Source: Gnetum montanum (lineage: Eukaryota > Streptophyta > Gnetopsida > Gnetales > Gnetaceae). From it: a DNA stretch of 44,919 nt. Under the pieces are notes generated by a model. The model ran no database searches, was not told where the DNA came from, and saw nothing but the letters and a program-made list of their open reading frames with translations. Of this stretch, positions 10,561 to 21,396 are shown one piece after another (the first letter of the stretch is position 1; each line of letters begins with the position of its first letter). A program made the translations under genes and the position numbers. Where the stretch lies: contig MNCI01003331.1 of the NCBI GenBank assembly GCA_015680685.1, forward strand, positions 7,002 to 51,920. The letters run 5' to 3'.

Positions 10561-11034
10561 CATCCCTAATGGCTAGTGCATTTTCTGGCTTAATCTTATG
10601 CACCTTTTGTTTGACTATCCTTACATGTGGGTCTAGGATAATGTTATGTTGAATCAGCCATAGATCCAGACCCGGCATGTCACCGTATGACCATGCGAAG
10701 ACATCGATGTTATCCTACAAAGTTTTAATTATTCCCTAGTGTATTTGTGTCTATAGGAGGGAGCCAAGTCTTAATGTCTTTACCTTCCTTCTTGACATGG
10801 TTATGGGTATCTTGACAAGAGGATCCTCAGTTACATCCCTAGCCTCTAAATCTAGGGCGTGGACCAGGTGTATGGGCCAATCTGGGGGTGCTTCTAAGGT
10901 TGCTATAGTGTTAATTGTAATCGACCCCCAGTCAATCATGTTGGGGTTCAACTGTCTCACAAGCTTGCCTTGCGGCCCTGCTAACATTAGAGGTGTGGAA
11001 AGGGCACAACGGGTTTCCATCTCTTGCTTGACCT
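10561..11034 (-). pseudogene. Element B pol linker between protease and RT
   Basis: The minus-strand frame METRCALSTPLMLAG ... IDWGSITINTI (11020-10751) is the usual spacer before RT in this family. Its upstream end, KVKQE, joins in frame to the end of the protease region at 16645 if the 5.6-kb insertion and one copy of its 8-bp repeat are removed. This shows that both halves belong to one pol gene. Confidence 0.75.
11027..11034. repeat. 8-bp direct repeat flanking the internal insertion, left copy
   Basis: CTTGACCT here and at 16637-16644. Deleting 11035-16644 restores a continuous pol frame, as expected for a target-site duplication. The bases next to the repeat differ on both sides, so 8 bp is the maximum length. 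Confidence 0.7.
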
Positions 11035-11901
11035 GCCATCATAAGATGAAAGCCTAGGTAAGGGTCATCCGAGATTGTGTGAAACGTAAATCTACAAATC
11101 AACACCGAGATGCAACTTGCTAAGTAAGGCGATATACATATTGAGAGTTTGCTAGTTTAAGGTCATGGTGCACCGCCAAGGCACAAGAGTCTAGAATTGT
11201 CAAAGATATGTAAATTGTTGATGTGAAGTGCGAAGTTGTATAACCATTGATATGTGAATGCCAAACTTCTAGTTTAGTATCATTTTGGACTGCCATATTG
11301 TGACATGCAAAATCTTGATATGAAAAATAATAAAAAGAATGAAACTGTGAGTACAAAGGGTATTGAACTGCCAGTGTGGGAATGAAGATATGAAACTACT
11401 AAAAAATATGATACCACCTATGTTGAGGTGTATGAGGTAATTGTTAATGTAAGGACTTAGTTAGCTTGAAGTCATTGTGGACTACAATTGAAACTACTAT
11501 TTTTGGATCCATAGGAGCGTAATCATGCTAGGTCTGTTATTTTGAGGTCTTTTCGGACCTTTAATCAAAAACGAACATTATTATATTAGTTTTCAGGAAG
11601 GCAAGTAATTGGCCTGAAGCGTGCCAAGGTTTAAATGCTAATAGTGTCGTGATGTCATGGCGAGCATGCTATGCTACATGTCACGCTCCGCATTAATTGG
11701 AGAGAGAGAAAGAGGAAGTTTTCCTCATTTTTCCACTACTACCATAAATATGGATTGAACCCTGGTAATTTCGACATTTTCACCATAAAAGCGCAGAATC
11801 CTCATTGGAGCACTTGGCGATTTTAGAGTGTGAAGAAATTGTGTTAATCGATTAGTGAGGAAAATTTCTAAGGTGAAGGTCATAAATCTGCAAGTAGGGC
11901 C

Positions 11902-14900
11902 ATGGCTCCTAAAACTCAATTGGTGCTTGTGAAGGTTAGGAAGGTGAAAAAGACCCTGAGGCATGGGCCACAAGTGCATGTTCCGACGCGGGAGAGCACA
12001 CCGTTGACTCAGTGAGTTTTCATGTCTCCTCTATCCTTTTCATCTTGCACCTTCTACCGCTTTCTGCTCTATTTTTGCATCTCATTTGTTTTTTCATTTG
12101 TATTTTCTGTGACTGTGCTATTTGAGCTTTTGTATTTCTGTGGCCTCTTTTTCTTTTGGTCGTGGCTATTGTGCAAGGGTCTTTTTGTGATTGCATGCAA
12201 GGCCATTGCCATTGTCACGGTTGTCGCGACTGTGGGGCTGGGGCCCTTTAAGTTGCTTGACCTTGGCATGCTATGATGTAAGACCCTCAGGAGGGTTTGG
12301 TTATGTTTGACGTAGCACCATAGCACATGCTTTTGTTTGAACATGTTGTTAGTTATTTTGTTACTACGCTAAGCTACTTGCGTGTTCTTGCTACATTAGG
12401 CTTTCGCACCTTTGCTATGCTATGGTGAACAAGGGGTTATGTTATGCTACATTCATGTTCTGCTAAGCACTGCTATGTTGTGCATGTATTGTGTTTAAAT
12501 TTGATGTCAATATTTGCTGGTTGCATCGTGTAGGGTAGGGCCAAGATCTAGGCTGATCATCTTGGACCTTGAAGGGGTCCTATGTCACGTGGGCAGACCT
12601 ATGGCCAATGTTCCTCCTCCCATGATACATGTGAGAGAGTGAGCAGTTTGGTTTAGGGATGAGGTGTGAGACTTCCTAAAATTCCTTCTCAACCATTTTA
12701 GTCTCATGATTTGGTCCTTCTTAGACAAAGAGAAGGCATCCGACATAATAGAGGCCATACTACTAGGGAAAAATTAGGGCATCCTGAGATATCTTTTTGA
12801 CAACATGACCGCAAGCACGCTGGGAGGAGGATCTAACCCACACTCAATAGGGTTGAGGTGTTTAGCCTAGATCTGGGATATGCCAGAATACCAGTGTTAT
12901 CACCCATACAACACACTATATCTTACGTGCCAAATGGCGACCTACTTTCAGAACCCACAGGGGACCGTCCATTGCATTGGCGGGTGAGTTTTGCATCCTT
13001 AATTTGCTTGGTTATGCAACGTTGACCATACTTGGCTGAGTGCTAGTAGTGTGTGCTTGTCACTAGGTTCTATATTGACAATGACAGGGTTCATGACCAG
13101 ACAGGTGAGTTGGCCGCAATGTAGCTAGCCCTACAGGAATTTGCCTCTGCCAAGAGCCTGTGGGTGGACGTGATTGCTCATTGCAAGAAGGGATATTGTT
13201 CCTACCTATGTACACTCACCTCCCTCTATAGTTATTGTAGGGTGAAGGGTTGGTTGGACAAGTAGTGGAGAGAACCTTTTAAGCAGGTCACGCTCGAAGT
13301 GGTCCTAGTGGCTGAACTCCCGCTATTCCCCTCACCGTATAGACCTACTAGGTTAACAAGTGGGCACCATATGCTCAGTGTTTTGGTAGGTTTTTTGTTG
13401 TTTTTATGCTAAGTACATTTTGTGGTCATTGTTGCAGGAGTGAAGAAGCCTCGTGAGCTGACTGTGGTAACTACCAAGAGACGAGGGGGAAACATTTACT
13501 TCAAATATGGTGAAGTAGTGGTCAGCCAGAGGTAGTTAGAATGAGGGGCTCCGAACTCCTTGCTCAAGAAAATCTAAATGACCAGACTTATGGATTTGTT
13601 CATGGCTCCAAATTCATGCGTCCCTACTATAGAGATGCTTTCCTTGGTCAACTCCTTCTATGGGTAGGTGAGCCATTTTCATACATACATGCGGGGTGTG
13701 TGGGTGATCATTGACATCAATGACTAGTTGTTTGCATATTTTTTTGGCATCCCTATTGATGGTGCTGACATGATGTCAAAGGATAGGTAGGAGTTGACCC
13801 TTCAGAAGCAGCATATTGAGGAGTGGCTAAGGCTCACCAATGAGAAAAAGGGGTTCCCTATGGACAAACTAAGGGAAGGTCCTACTATGGGGATATACCT
13901 AGTCTTTCATGCCCACACATTCCCTCAATTGCTCACCCAAGGGAAGGTCTTGGGGCTTGAGCAGGCTTGGGTCATGCAGGAAGTAGTGGAGGAGGGGGCC
14001 TGTTACAACTGGGCCAAATTCCTATATAGTGGTTTGCAGGCTGAGATTTTGGGACTCCGTGAGCCAATGGCATCCTGCTCTAACATACACTATGCTTTCT
14101 ACATAGGCTATTTAAAGTGCTTCATGGAGTTCCTGGTCATCTAGGAGGATGAAGTCTGGTCCAAGCTAGATCGTGAGTAGATTCCTAAGGCATGGATTCG
14201 ACAGGTCGTTCGGACTATGCAAGCCCAGAACCCCCTGAAAATGGTGGGGGAGTCATTATCTGTAACGACTAAAGGTCTAGCAGTTTGTAGCATTTGCGGC
14301 TAGGATAGCATAGAGGAGACACCCCATGCCATAATTAGCAACATGACATAGGGTGAACGTCTCATATCTGAGACTATGCCTGTGGAGCTGCGAAGAAAGA
14401 GACCTTCCTTGGTCAAGGAAATCCTTCACGAAGAGGAGGGATGAAGACTACGGTTCAAGTTGCGGCGAACACAACCCTCCATTGGTAAGCGCTACATAAT
14501 ATTTAGTTTACTTTGCTATTGCCTACTATTTTATCCTTCATTAGGTAGTGCGTCATAGCATGGCATCTATTTTGAGTTAACTTATTTTGATTTGACATAT
14601 GTATGTCCTTTTGCAGGTAGAAGAATAAGAAGATGAAGAAGAAGAAGACAAGGAAGTGTCGGCCCTCAGGATGAGGGCGACAAATAAAGATGCAGGGGCC
14701 CTAGCTTTGGAAGAAAGGGCCTTGGTCAGGGATAATGGAGCTCCTGTCTCCAGGGCAGGGACTCTTGTCATTAGGGAGCCTCTTCCTAATGAAGAGGTAC
14801 CTACCCAAAATAAAAAAGAGGTTGCTCTTCTGAAAGGAAAGGCACCAACGCATGAGGTAGGGGCTTTCATGGACTTGGCCAAGCCTTCTACCAAGCCTAC

Positions 14901-16286
14901 CACGATTGCCTTGCATCGGTAAGAAGAAAGACTGCAGCCAGATGCTATTTAGTTAGGCTTTGTTTGTGCCTTACCATAGTCCATTTTGGCCATTGCTAAC
15001 ATGCTTAGTCATGTAACAGGTGCTATTGCTGATCTTTCAGGGCTTCCTCCACCTCATACAGAGTTATGGGCCAAAGTCCCTGACAAGTTTGTGTTTGTTT
15101 AGGGATTTTTCGATGACATGATCAAACACCTTCAGCAGGCAGATCCTCGTGTGGGTAAGTAGGAGTGTTAACTGTCCTTATGTTGCTACGTTGAAATTTT
15201 TGAGTTTGTTGATTATGTTATGCTAACGTGATTACTGCGCTTTGTGTGCTTGAACAACCTCTCTGCTCAAGTGGGACCCGACATGACCTATGGAGGTTGG
15301 CATGGTACCCGCACTTTTGCCTGACATGACCAAGGTGTCTCGTCGTACATTTGACGAGGCTTACAAATGTGTCTTGCACTCAGCACCCTCTCTATGGGAG
15401 TGTAGATGCACCAACGAATACCTATGGAAACAGCTCCAAAGGGTCGATCAAAGAGAGGCTGGACTGGACACCGAGGTGGAGAACCTCATGTCAAGGATCA
15501 ATTTTCTCATAAATCGTAACCCTGACCTTATCGATTTGCAAAGGGCTGTGCACAACTACACCAGGTTTTGGACTGTTGTTCATCAAAATGTAGATTCCAT
15601 CAGTGAAATAATCAAACAACAGATGCAGATGGACTTTCTACCCTAGAAGTGCCAGGATATGAAAGACATCAATGCTAAGGTCTTCGAAAGGGGGAAAGCC
15701 CAAATATATATACAAGTTAGAAAACGAAACCCATCGAAGATTGTATAAAGACGCTTCTGTGGAGGCATTCTCATACAAAACATTCATGAAGGCCATCGAC
15801 ACTTCTGAGGCCTATGCCAAGTTTAAAGAGTAGGTGAAGGTCACGAAGTCTCCTGACCTAAGGGTGAACCTTCCTACAGGAGAGACCACAATCACCACCC
15901 TTTCCCAGGAACCTCTAAAGTGGACAACCTTGGAAAGGGAGAAAGTTTCCGCTGTGAATGCAAAGCCTAGTGACAAGCGTTGGATGGACATTTTGATAGA
16001 GGAGATTGGGCATCGCCTCAGGCTCAGTCTAGAATAGATACCTCTTGAGAATGAAGTAGGCTCTCCTCAGATTAGTTACTTTAATGCTATGCTATAGCTA
16101 GCGTTTACCGCATTTTTTTCCCTAGCTAACTACTCTATTTTTGCAATATAGGCCCTCAATGAAGGTGTGAGGCCCGTGGAGGGAGGAAATGAAGAGCTGG
16201 TAAGGGGCAACATAGGAGTGGGTGATTCACAAGTAGGTGAAGTGGGGGCAAACAATGAAGGTGATGTGAACAAAGATAACTCATGA
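11902..16286 (+). pseudogene. Intron-containing gene relic, FCP1/NIF-like HAD phosphatase at its N-terminal part
   Basis: Proposed exons: 11902-12011, 12534-12983, 13067-13385, about 13438-13660, about 13790-14484, 14617-14918, 15041-15154, 15272 to about 16050, and about 16152-16286 ending in TGA. Most borders follow GT...AG, and exons 1-3 join in phase. Exon 2 reads LIILDLEGVL, then VWFRDEV, FLKFLLNHFSLMIWS and later IWDMPEYQC ... NTLY. This order is typical of FCP1/NIF-type HAD phosphatases; the second Asp of DxDG is Glu. Exon 3 continues with ELAAM and LQEFASAKSLW. Later exons encode an open block (13794-14144, with NWAKFLYSGLQAEI), an acidic low-complexity stretch (EDEEEEDKE) and a helical segment (15290-15646). 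I do not recognise these later parts. At least three exon-2 stops fall at likely Trp codons. The phosphatase call is by motif only. Confidence 0.55.
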
Positions 16287-16444
16287 CAACATGGGACTCC
16301 CTTCTCTCTTTCATTTTATTAAAAATTTTGAAAATTTTACAAACACTACCAATGGAAAAAAATTTTGAATGAAATGGAAAGCTTTAGCAAGGAGACTGGT
16401 TTTGTATTAACTTATGCATTATGTAAAGTTTTCATGCTCTCATA

Positions 16445-16525
16445 TGCTAGTTTTAGGCCATTTCGGGCCATTGCTAGTTTTGGGCCATTTTGGGTCATTG
16501 CTAGTTTTGGGCCATTTCAGGCCAT
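16445..16525. repeat. Three tandem 27-bp repeats
   Basis: The unit TGCTAGTTTTGGGCCATTTC plus seven bases occurs three times with exact 27-bp spacing and a few substitutions. It lies downstream of the antisense gene relic, within the insertion. No function is apparent. Confidence 0.8.
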
Positions 16526-16636
16526 TAGCGTAGCATGCCGAAAGGATGGCATATTGACGAGACAAGGAAATGGCTAATATGCAAGGATATCAAGTAGTGG
16601 GAGGTCGCAAGGCTACTACACTATGTGTAGCTACCT

Positions 16637-16644
16637 CTTGACCT
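16637..16644. repeat. 8-bp direct repeat flanking the internal insertion, right copy
   Basis: CTTGACCT, identical to 11027-11034. On the minus strand the protease reading frame continues through the repeat into the pol linker when the intervening DNA is removed. Confidence 0.7.
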
Positions 16645-16645
16645 T

Positions 16646-17430
16646 TCATGGGTTGATCAGAACGTAGGGTCGAGGTGTTTCACCCAGGCCCCCACTCACA
16701 ACACTATCCTTCGCTTGGAAGGGCAACTCACACCATGTGTTTTTGATTTGAGGATCAGCTCGTTGGACTAATCCCTTCATTTTATGATTAATGCATGTAT
16801 GAACAGGTGCTTCATCTTTAGAGGTTGTAACTTTTGAACCCTGTTCCATGCCTACGTTGCTAATTGCTCATGTTACTACCTCGTCGCCATGGATTATCAC
16901 CTCCTTACCTGCGTATGGTAAGTGGATTTCCTGGTGTATAGGTGAGGAGATAGTCCTAAGTTGTGCTAACCACGATCTTTCCAAGATCAGGTTAAACTCA
17001 GGCATTTCTTCAACCAAGATGAACATTACGTCTGTGGGGAACTTGTCCCCTGCTACGAAGTTTATGTGAACTGTGCCCTTCACCAAGACGCATGCCCTAT
17101 TGAAGGACCACAGACATGACATTGCCATTGGTTTGATCTAGTAGATCAATCCCAACTTATCTATAATAGGGAAGGAAATGACATTTTTGGCAGCCCCATC
17201 ATCGATGTGTACCCTTTGGATCAGGTGTTGGCTGACCCGAATTGTGATGAAGAAAGGCACTGTAGTCACTTGACCCCCTTCGGGATCTTCCTTAATGGTG
17301 TTGCTGTTGAAAGTTAATTGAGGTACTATAGACTCAGTGGTTACAGAGGGGAATATGACTAGGTGGATCACTTTCTCTTTCGTTGGCATGTTTTCGTCGA
17401 CCAGAATCACCATTACATGTGGACTAGAGC
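16646..17430 (-). pseudogene. Element B aspartic protease region
   Basis: The minus-strand frames 17413-17138 and 17128-16868 encode a retropepsin-like domain. They contain the flap-side sequence QRVHIDDGAAKNVIS, where the active-site triplet appears as DDG in place of the usual D-T/S-G. FVAGDKFPTDV, then FNLILERSWLAQL and SSPIHQEIHLPY follow. The frame 16849-16646 is the C-terminal extension and ends at a stop at the Trp-like position in INPx. The family role is cleavage of the Gag-Pol polyprotein. Element D has the same motif order with VHVDDGLATNVV. A stop separates the two main ORFs. Confidence 0.82.
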
Positions 17431-19700
17431 CTTGCAGTGATGTACAGATGTCGTGACTAGGTTGTGCAAGCTCAACGTAGCATTTTTCTGCCTTAGGGCT
17501 TGCTCAACCTGGGTGAGGGCATCTAAGAAGTCTTGGCTGCCCATTTTTCTCGAGGAGAGATGACTTTAGACCTAGGTTCATATCTTTGTTGGCTAGGTGA
17601 CGCAGGCTATGTAATCATGTCAACCTTCATCTTTGGTGACGAAGGTGCAAATACAAGGGATGAAGGCATAGGCTTGGAAATACTTTTGATAGTATTCCCA
17701 TTTGACACCTCACCCACCAAGTAGGCTTCTTGCCTGGTGGGGCGAGGAGGTTATTTAATGTTGTTGCATGGGATGGGGGCTATCGAAGACTTTGGTCCCC
17801 TGATGATGAATGGAGCTAGAGGTGGCAACTGACAAGGTCACATGGCCTCACCAACAGGAAGTGTAAAGGTAGATGCCCATGGTGGGACTTTCAAGATGAA
17901 AGGTGGCTGCAAAGTTGGGCCAACCATTGGTGGTATTGGTGCACTACGTTAAGGCACACGAATCACAAATGGCTGGAAGGGTGTCATGGGATCATTGTCA
18001 ATACCGATGGCATTGATTACGTAATTGGAATTATTGGCATTGAGGGGGTCTATGTAGACATACATAGATTTATTTTCAGGGTGTACTAGGTTACTTTCAT
18101 CCAGCATCAGCTTTCCCAAGTTAACTAATCTTTGGATGTCATCCTACAATGACAGACAATAATCCATGGTGTGACCACATAGTTTGTGGTAGTCACAAAA
18201 CCTATCTAGCCTGAAACCCCTAGGAATCGGGGGCTCATTGGGCAGGGCCAAAGAGGGATTCCTAAGGAGCTCGCAGTAATGTCGATGTCTTGTGTTTACT
18301 TCCTCTGACATCTGCTTGTGTTGGATGTATCCCGCTACCAATAGTTGCTTCAAGAGTTCTAAAGGTTTGAGAGGTAGTGGGGTGTATTTCGAATGATCTT
18401 TGCACTCGAAGTTGGGTTTAGTGTATGTAGATTTCTCGAGCGCAGGTGCGGAAGGTTGTGATGCTTGGCCCTATTTAGGCACAGAGTCATCCGTAGATAT
18501 GGATGGTTTCTTGTTATTCTTGCTTCTACTATTGCTATGTTTGGGCTTAGCCTCAGTTGCCACAGTAGCCACCATGGTTGTTGGGGCCTTACCCTTGTCC
18601 TTTTTTGTGAAACTGTTCTTGTAAGTTATGTAGGCTGGGTCTTTGCTTACCTTGGCCGCATCTTGTATGCTTTTCGTCTGAGCGAAAGCTTGGCTAAGTG
18701 AGCGTGGAGTGAGGTAATATAGTTTGGACTTGATGAAATCATTCACTGCACCCTTAAAGATAGCTAACAAGTGAGCCTCCATGATGGGCTCATAGATTTC
18801 GTTAAGTGTTGCGCTCCAACGTTGAATGAATTTTTGGACTAGTTCTAACAGGTCTTGTTTCACACCCATTAGCTAATCCAGTGTGGTTTCTGGCTTCAAG
18901 TTATATTTGAAGCGTGTCACAAACTGGGTCAATAGTTCTTCCAAGTTGAAATGGATGAATGTGGCAACGTGCAGTACCAATCTAGGGCTTTCCCAACTAG
19001 GGACATGGTAAAGATGCGAATGATCGTATGCGGCCATTGTTGTAATAGCAAACACTCTGATCAAAAAGTGACGAGATGGGTATTGGGATCCCCTTCCCTG
19101 TCATACATTGTGAAGTGTGGGAGGGACATCTCGGGTGGAAATATCAAAGTAGGGATTGCAAGGTTGACGGGGTTGTCCTGATAGAAGTCCATGACTTGTA
19201 CTGTATCAGACCCAACAGCTTTGAGGCATCTTACTTCCTCAGTTAGGTTCTGGATGAGCTAAAATGCTTAGTCTAGACCCGGCGATGTTGTAGATAGCTG
19301 AGGGACTATAGAGGTAACTCCCACATGTGGTATGGTGGTGGTGGCGATTTGACCCATCGGGGGTGCCGTTGGGACCGTCCCCACTAAAGGTGTTGTTTGT
19401 GTTATTTACCACCTGGTGGGTGGTATTGTTGGAGCGGTAATAGTGGGTTGAGTCATTGGATAGGCCGTTTGGGTTACCAGTAGGACATACCATGGCCCCA
19501 TGCCAGGATGTACCATTTGTGGGGTTGGATAGGCCTGAGGGCAAATGTAGTGAGACATCTGCAACGGTTGCAGAATGGACAAAGATGAAAATAGGGTCCA
19601 CCATGTGGATGGGCCTGGGCCCACCACAGTGGGTAGAACAGATGCGTAGGTAGGAATCAGCATAGGAGTTATGTGCAGTTACAAAGTAGGAACTGTATGG
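17431..19700 (-). pseudogene. Element B gag (broken)
   Basis: Gag forms the virus-like particle. Minus-strand landmarks, in order: a Pro-rich N-terminal tract near 19400-19660, then SLPHFTMYD..GDPNTHL near 19100 (the common start of plant gypsy Gag cores), then ALDWYCTLPH, TQFVTRFKYNL and QKFIQRWSATLNEI (open frame 18869-18471), with AVNDFIKSKLYYLT after it. MKQLLVAGYIQHKQ ... CDYHKLCGHTMDYC (18353-18144) is a zinc-knuckle-like CxxH/GHxxxC segment. Element D encodes the same order. Frames shift several times, and the 191-codon frame 19814-19239 is not the Gag frame. Positions 17431-18140 are a poorly conserved Gag-protease linker. Confidence 0.82.
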
Positions 19701-20470
19701 ATATGTGGTAGGGTAGCCGTGATAGGCATGTTGCGCACTGTGGGAGTGTGCTGATAAATGGCTTACGGTTGCACAGTTGCTACAGGGGAAACTGGGGAAT
19801 GGGGGTGATGTCATGTTGGGAATGTAGCATGGCTACCCATTGCAATTGCTGTTGTAGGCTGCTGAAGCATAGGCGTAATGATAAAGGGGGTGGTGACAAA
19901 CAACGGGTTGGCCCAAAAGGATTGGGTAGGTGGGATGGGAACGGGGTTGGCTTGACCTCCCTCGTCAGATTGGGAATCGTGTTCCTCCTGCCTATCTTGA
20001 AAGGCATCATCCTAATTAGATGCTATGTCTTGTTGCTCTCTAAGCCTAGTCAACTAGATCAGTTGATCTAGAAGCCTTATTACACTTGCGTTAAAGGCAA
20101 ACAAATGCCCAGGGTAGGAACGAATTTCTCCCTGTTGCAGTAAGCAAAATTGAAGCTATGTTTTTCTTTGAGTTTATGTAAATCCAAGGGTAGATTAGCC
20201 TGTACCTTTACACAAAGAAAAATGTAATGCTCATGCTGTTGGGCCAGTCCCTCAGGTCCTCAGTTTTGGATTCTGAGAGACCGATGTGCTTCTTGCATTG
20301 GATTCAGTCATTGTTCGGCACCAGTAGTGCCTTGGACAATGAAGGGCACCTCCGCATTGAAGGTGTCCATAGCGGTGGTGGCAGAAGCCATTGCTAAGTA
20401 ATTTATTATGCAAATAATGCAAAAAAATATAACATAACATAAGGATTAAAAGAAAAAGCAACAAAATGGT
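19701..20470 (-). other. Element B leader and possible gag start
   Basis: This is the region between the tandem leader array and the Pro-rich start of gag. I cannot fix a gag start codon: several minus-strand frames are open for 60-75 codons but none aligns with element D. No RNA gene is seen. Confidence 0.5.
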
Positions 20471-21365
20471 GGCTTTACGTCTTGCTGGATTCCAGGGGAA
20501 TCGTCGGGGCGATCAATCTGTACCACACAAAGCGTAAACAACCATAGAGCATGTCACGTCTATGCCTATGTGCGATGAGGTATAGAGCATGTGAAAGACT
20601 AACATAAGGTAAGTTTAGTTTACAAACGATCAAGAAGGCTTTATGTCCTGCAGGATCCCGGAGGAACCGTCGAGGTGACCAACCTACACCACACAAGGCG
20701 TAAACAAATTCCAAGGGTGTTACATTTTTACCTATGCTAGCTAGGGTGCAGAATGCATGTAGGACTACTGTAAAAACAAAAGGCAAGTTAAATCACCATC
20801 GGAAGGCTTATTGTCTCGTAGGGTTCTGGAGGAACCATCGAGGCAACTGATCTACACCATACGACATGTAAACAACCACCGATGGATGTCAAGTCTATGC
20901 TAATGCAAGCTGAGGTGTGGAAGGTGTACAAGACTACCGTAAGATGAGAAAATTGACTAGCGACTAGGTAGGCTCAATGTCTCATAGGATCCTGGAGCAA
21001 CTGTCAAGGCGACCAGTCTGTACCACGTTGGATGCAGTATAGAATGTAGGCAAAACAACCATAGGATGGGTAAGCTAGCTAGCAATTAGGCAGGATTTAT
21101 GTCTCGCAGGATCCTGGAGGGACCATCGAGGCAACCAGTCTATATCACAAAGGATGGGGTTCAGAACGCATGCAAGATAACTGTAGAATGAGCTAGTTAA
21201 CCAGCAATCAGAGGCCTTGTGTTCCATAGGGTTCTGGAGGAACCGTCAGGGTGACCGATCTACATCGCATAGAGAGCAAACAACCAAAAGAGGGTGTCAC
21301 ATTTATGCTCATGTGTATTAGGGTGTAGAAGGCTCATAGAACTACCATGACACATGGAAAAGTCA
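20471..21365 (-). repeat. Six-unit tandem array in the element B leader
   Basis: Units begin near 20471, 20637, 20805, 20971, 21093 and 21213. The spacing is 166, 168, 166, 122 and 120 bp, so two units are shortened. Each carries a core like GGATCCTGGAGGAACCGTC followed by GAGGTGACCAGTCTACACC, and most carry a later GCGTAAACAACC segment. The units are diverged by point changes. The array lies between the 5' LTR and gag, the usual site of the untranslated leader. Confidence 0.87.
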
Positions 21366-21396
21366 CCAAAAGGCCCTCCTTCTAGTGGCAGAAAAC
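21366..21396 (-). promoter_or_regulatory. Element B primer-binding site region
   Basis: Directly inside the 5' LTR the minus strand reads GTTTTCTGCCACTAGAAGG followed by AGGGCC. Element D has a related TAGAAGGAGGGCC at the same place (35833-35850). Minus-strand synthesis should be primed here, but I cannot match the sequence to a particular tRNA 3' end. Confidence 0.5.

Larger units (their letters stand above)
11035..16636. mobile_element. 5.6-kb insertion in element B pol, carrying an antisense gene relic
   Basis: This block separates the protease and RT coding regions of element B and is flanked by 8-bp direct repeats. Its ends show no terminal inverted repeat and no TG...CA LTR. I could not find an LTR pair, a transposase or Helitron ends within it. 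It contains a spliced-looking gene on the plus strand, opposite to B. Two stray copies of the family minisatellite core lie near 11145-11170 and 11460-11490, and there are three 27-bp repeats near its right end. The alternatives are a DNA-transposon-like or template-switch insertion with target duplication, or an enlarged intron between protease and RT as known in Ogre-type Tat elements. Confidence 0.65.

Noticed and set aside
12022-12276. 84-codon plus-strand frame rich in Phe and Leu, resembling a membrane protein
   Set aside because: It lies within the first proposed intron of the antisense gene relic; the hydrophobic look comes from T-rich intron sequence.
16445-16525. Possible terminal repeat of the 5.6-kb insertion
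   Set aside because: The 27-bp units have no counterpart at the left end of the insertion; they are a local tandem repeat only.
19239-19814. 191-codon minus-strand frame in element B
   Set aside because: The Gag landmarks (Pro-rich tract, LPHFTMYD) are in a different frame, so this is a shadow of gag.
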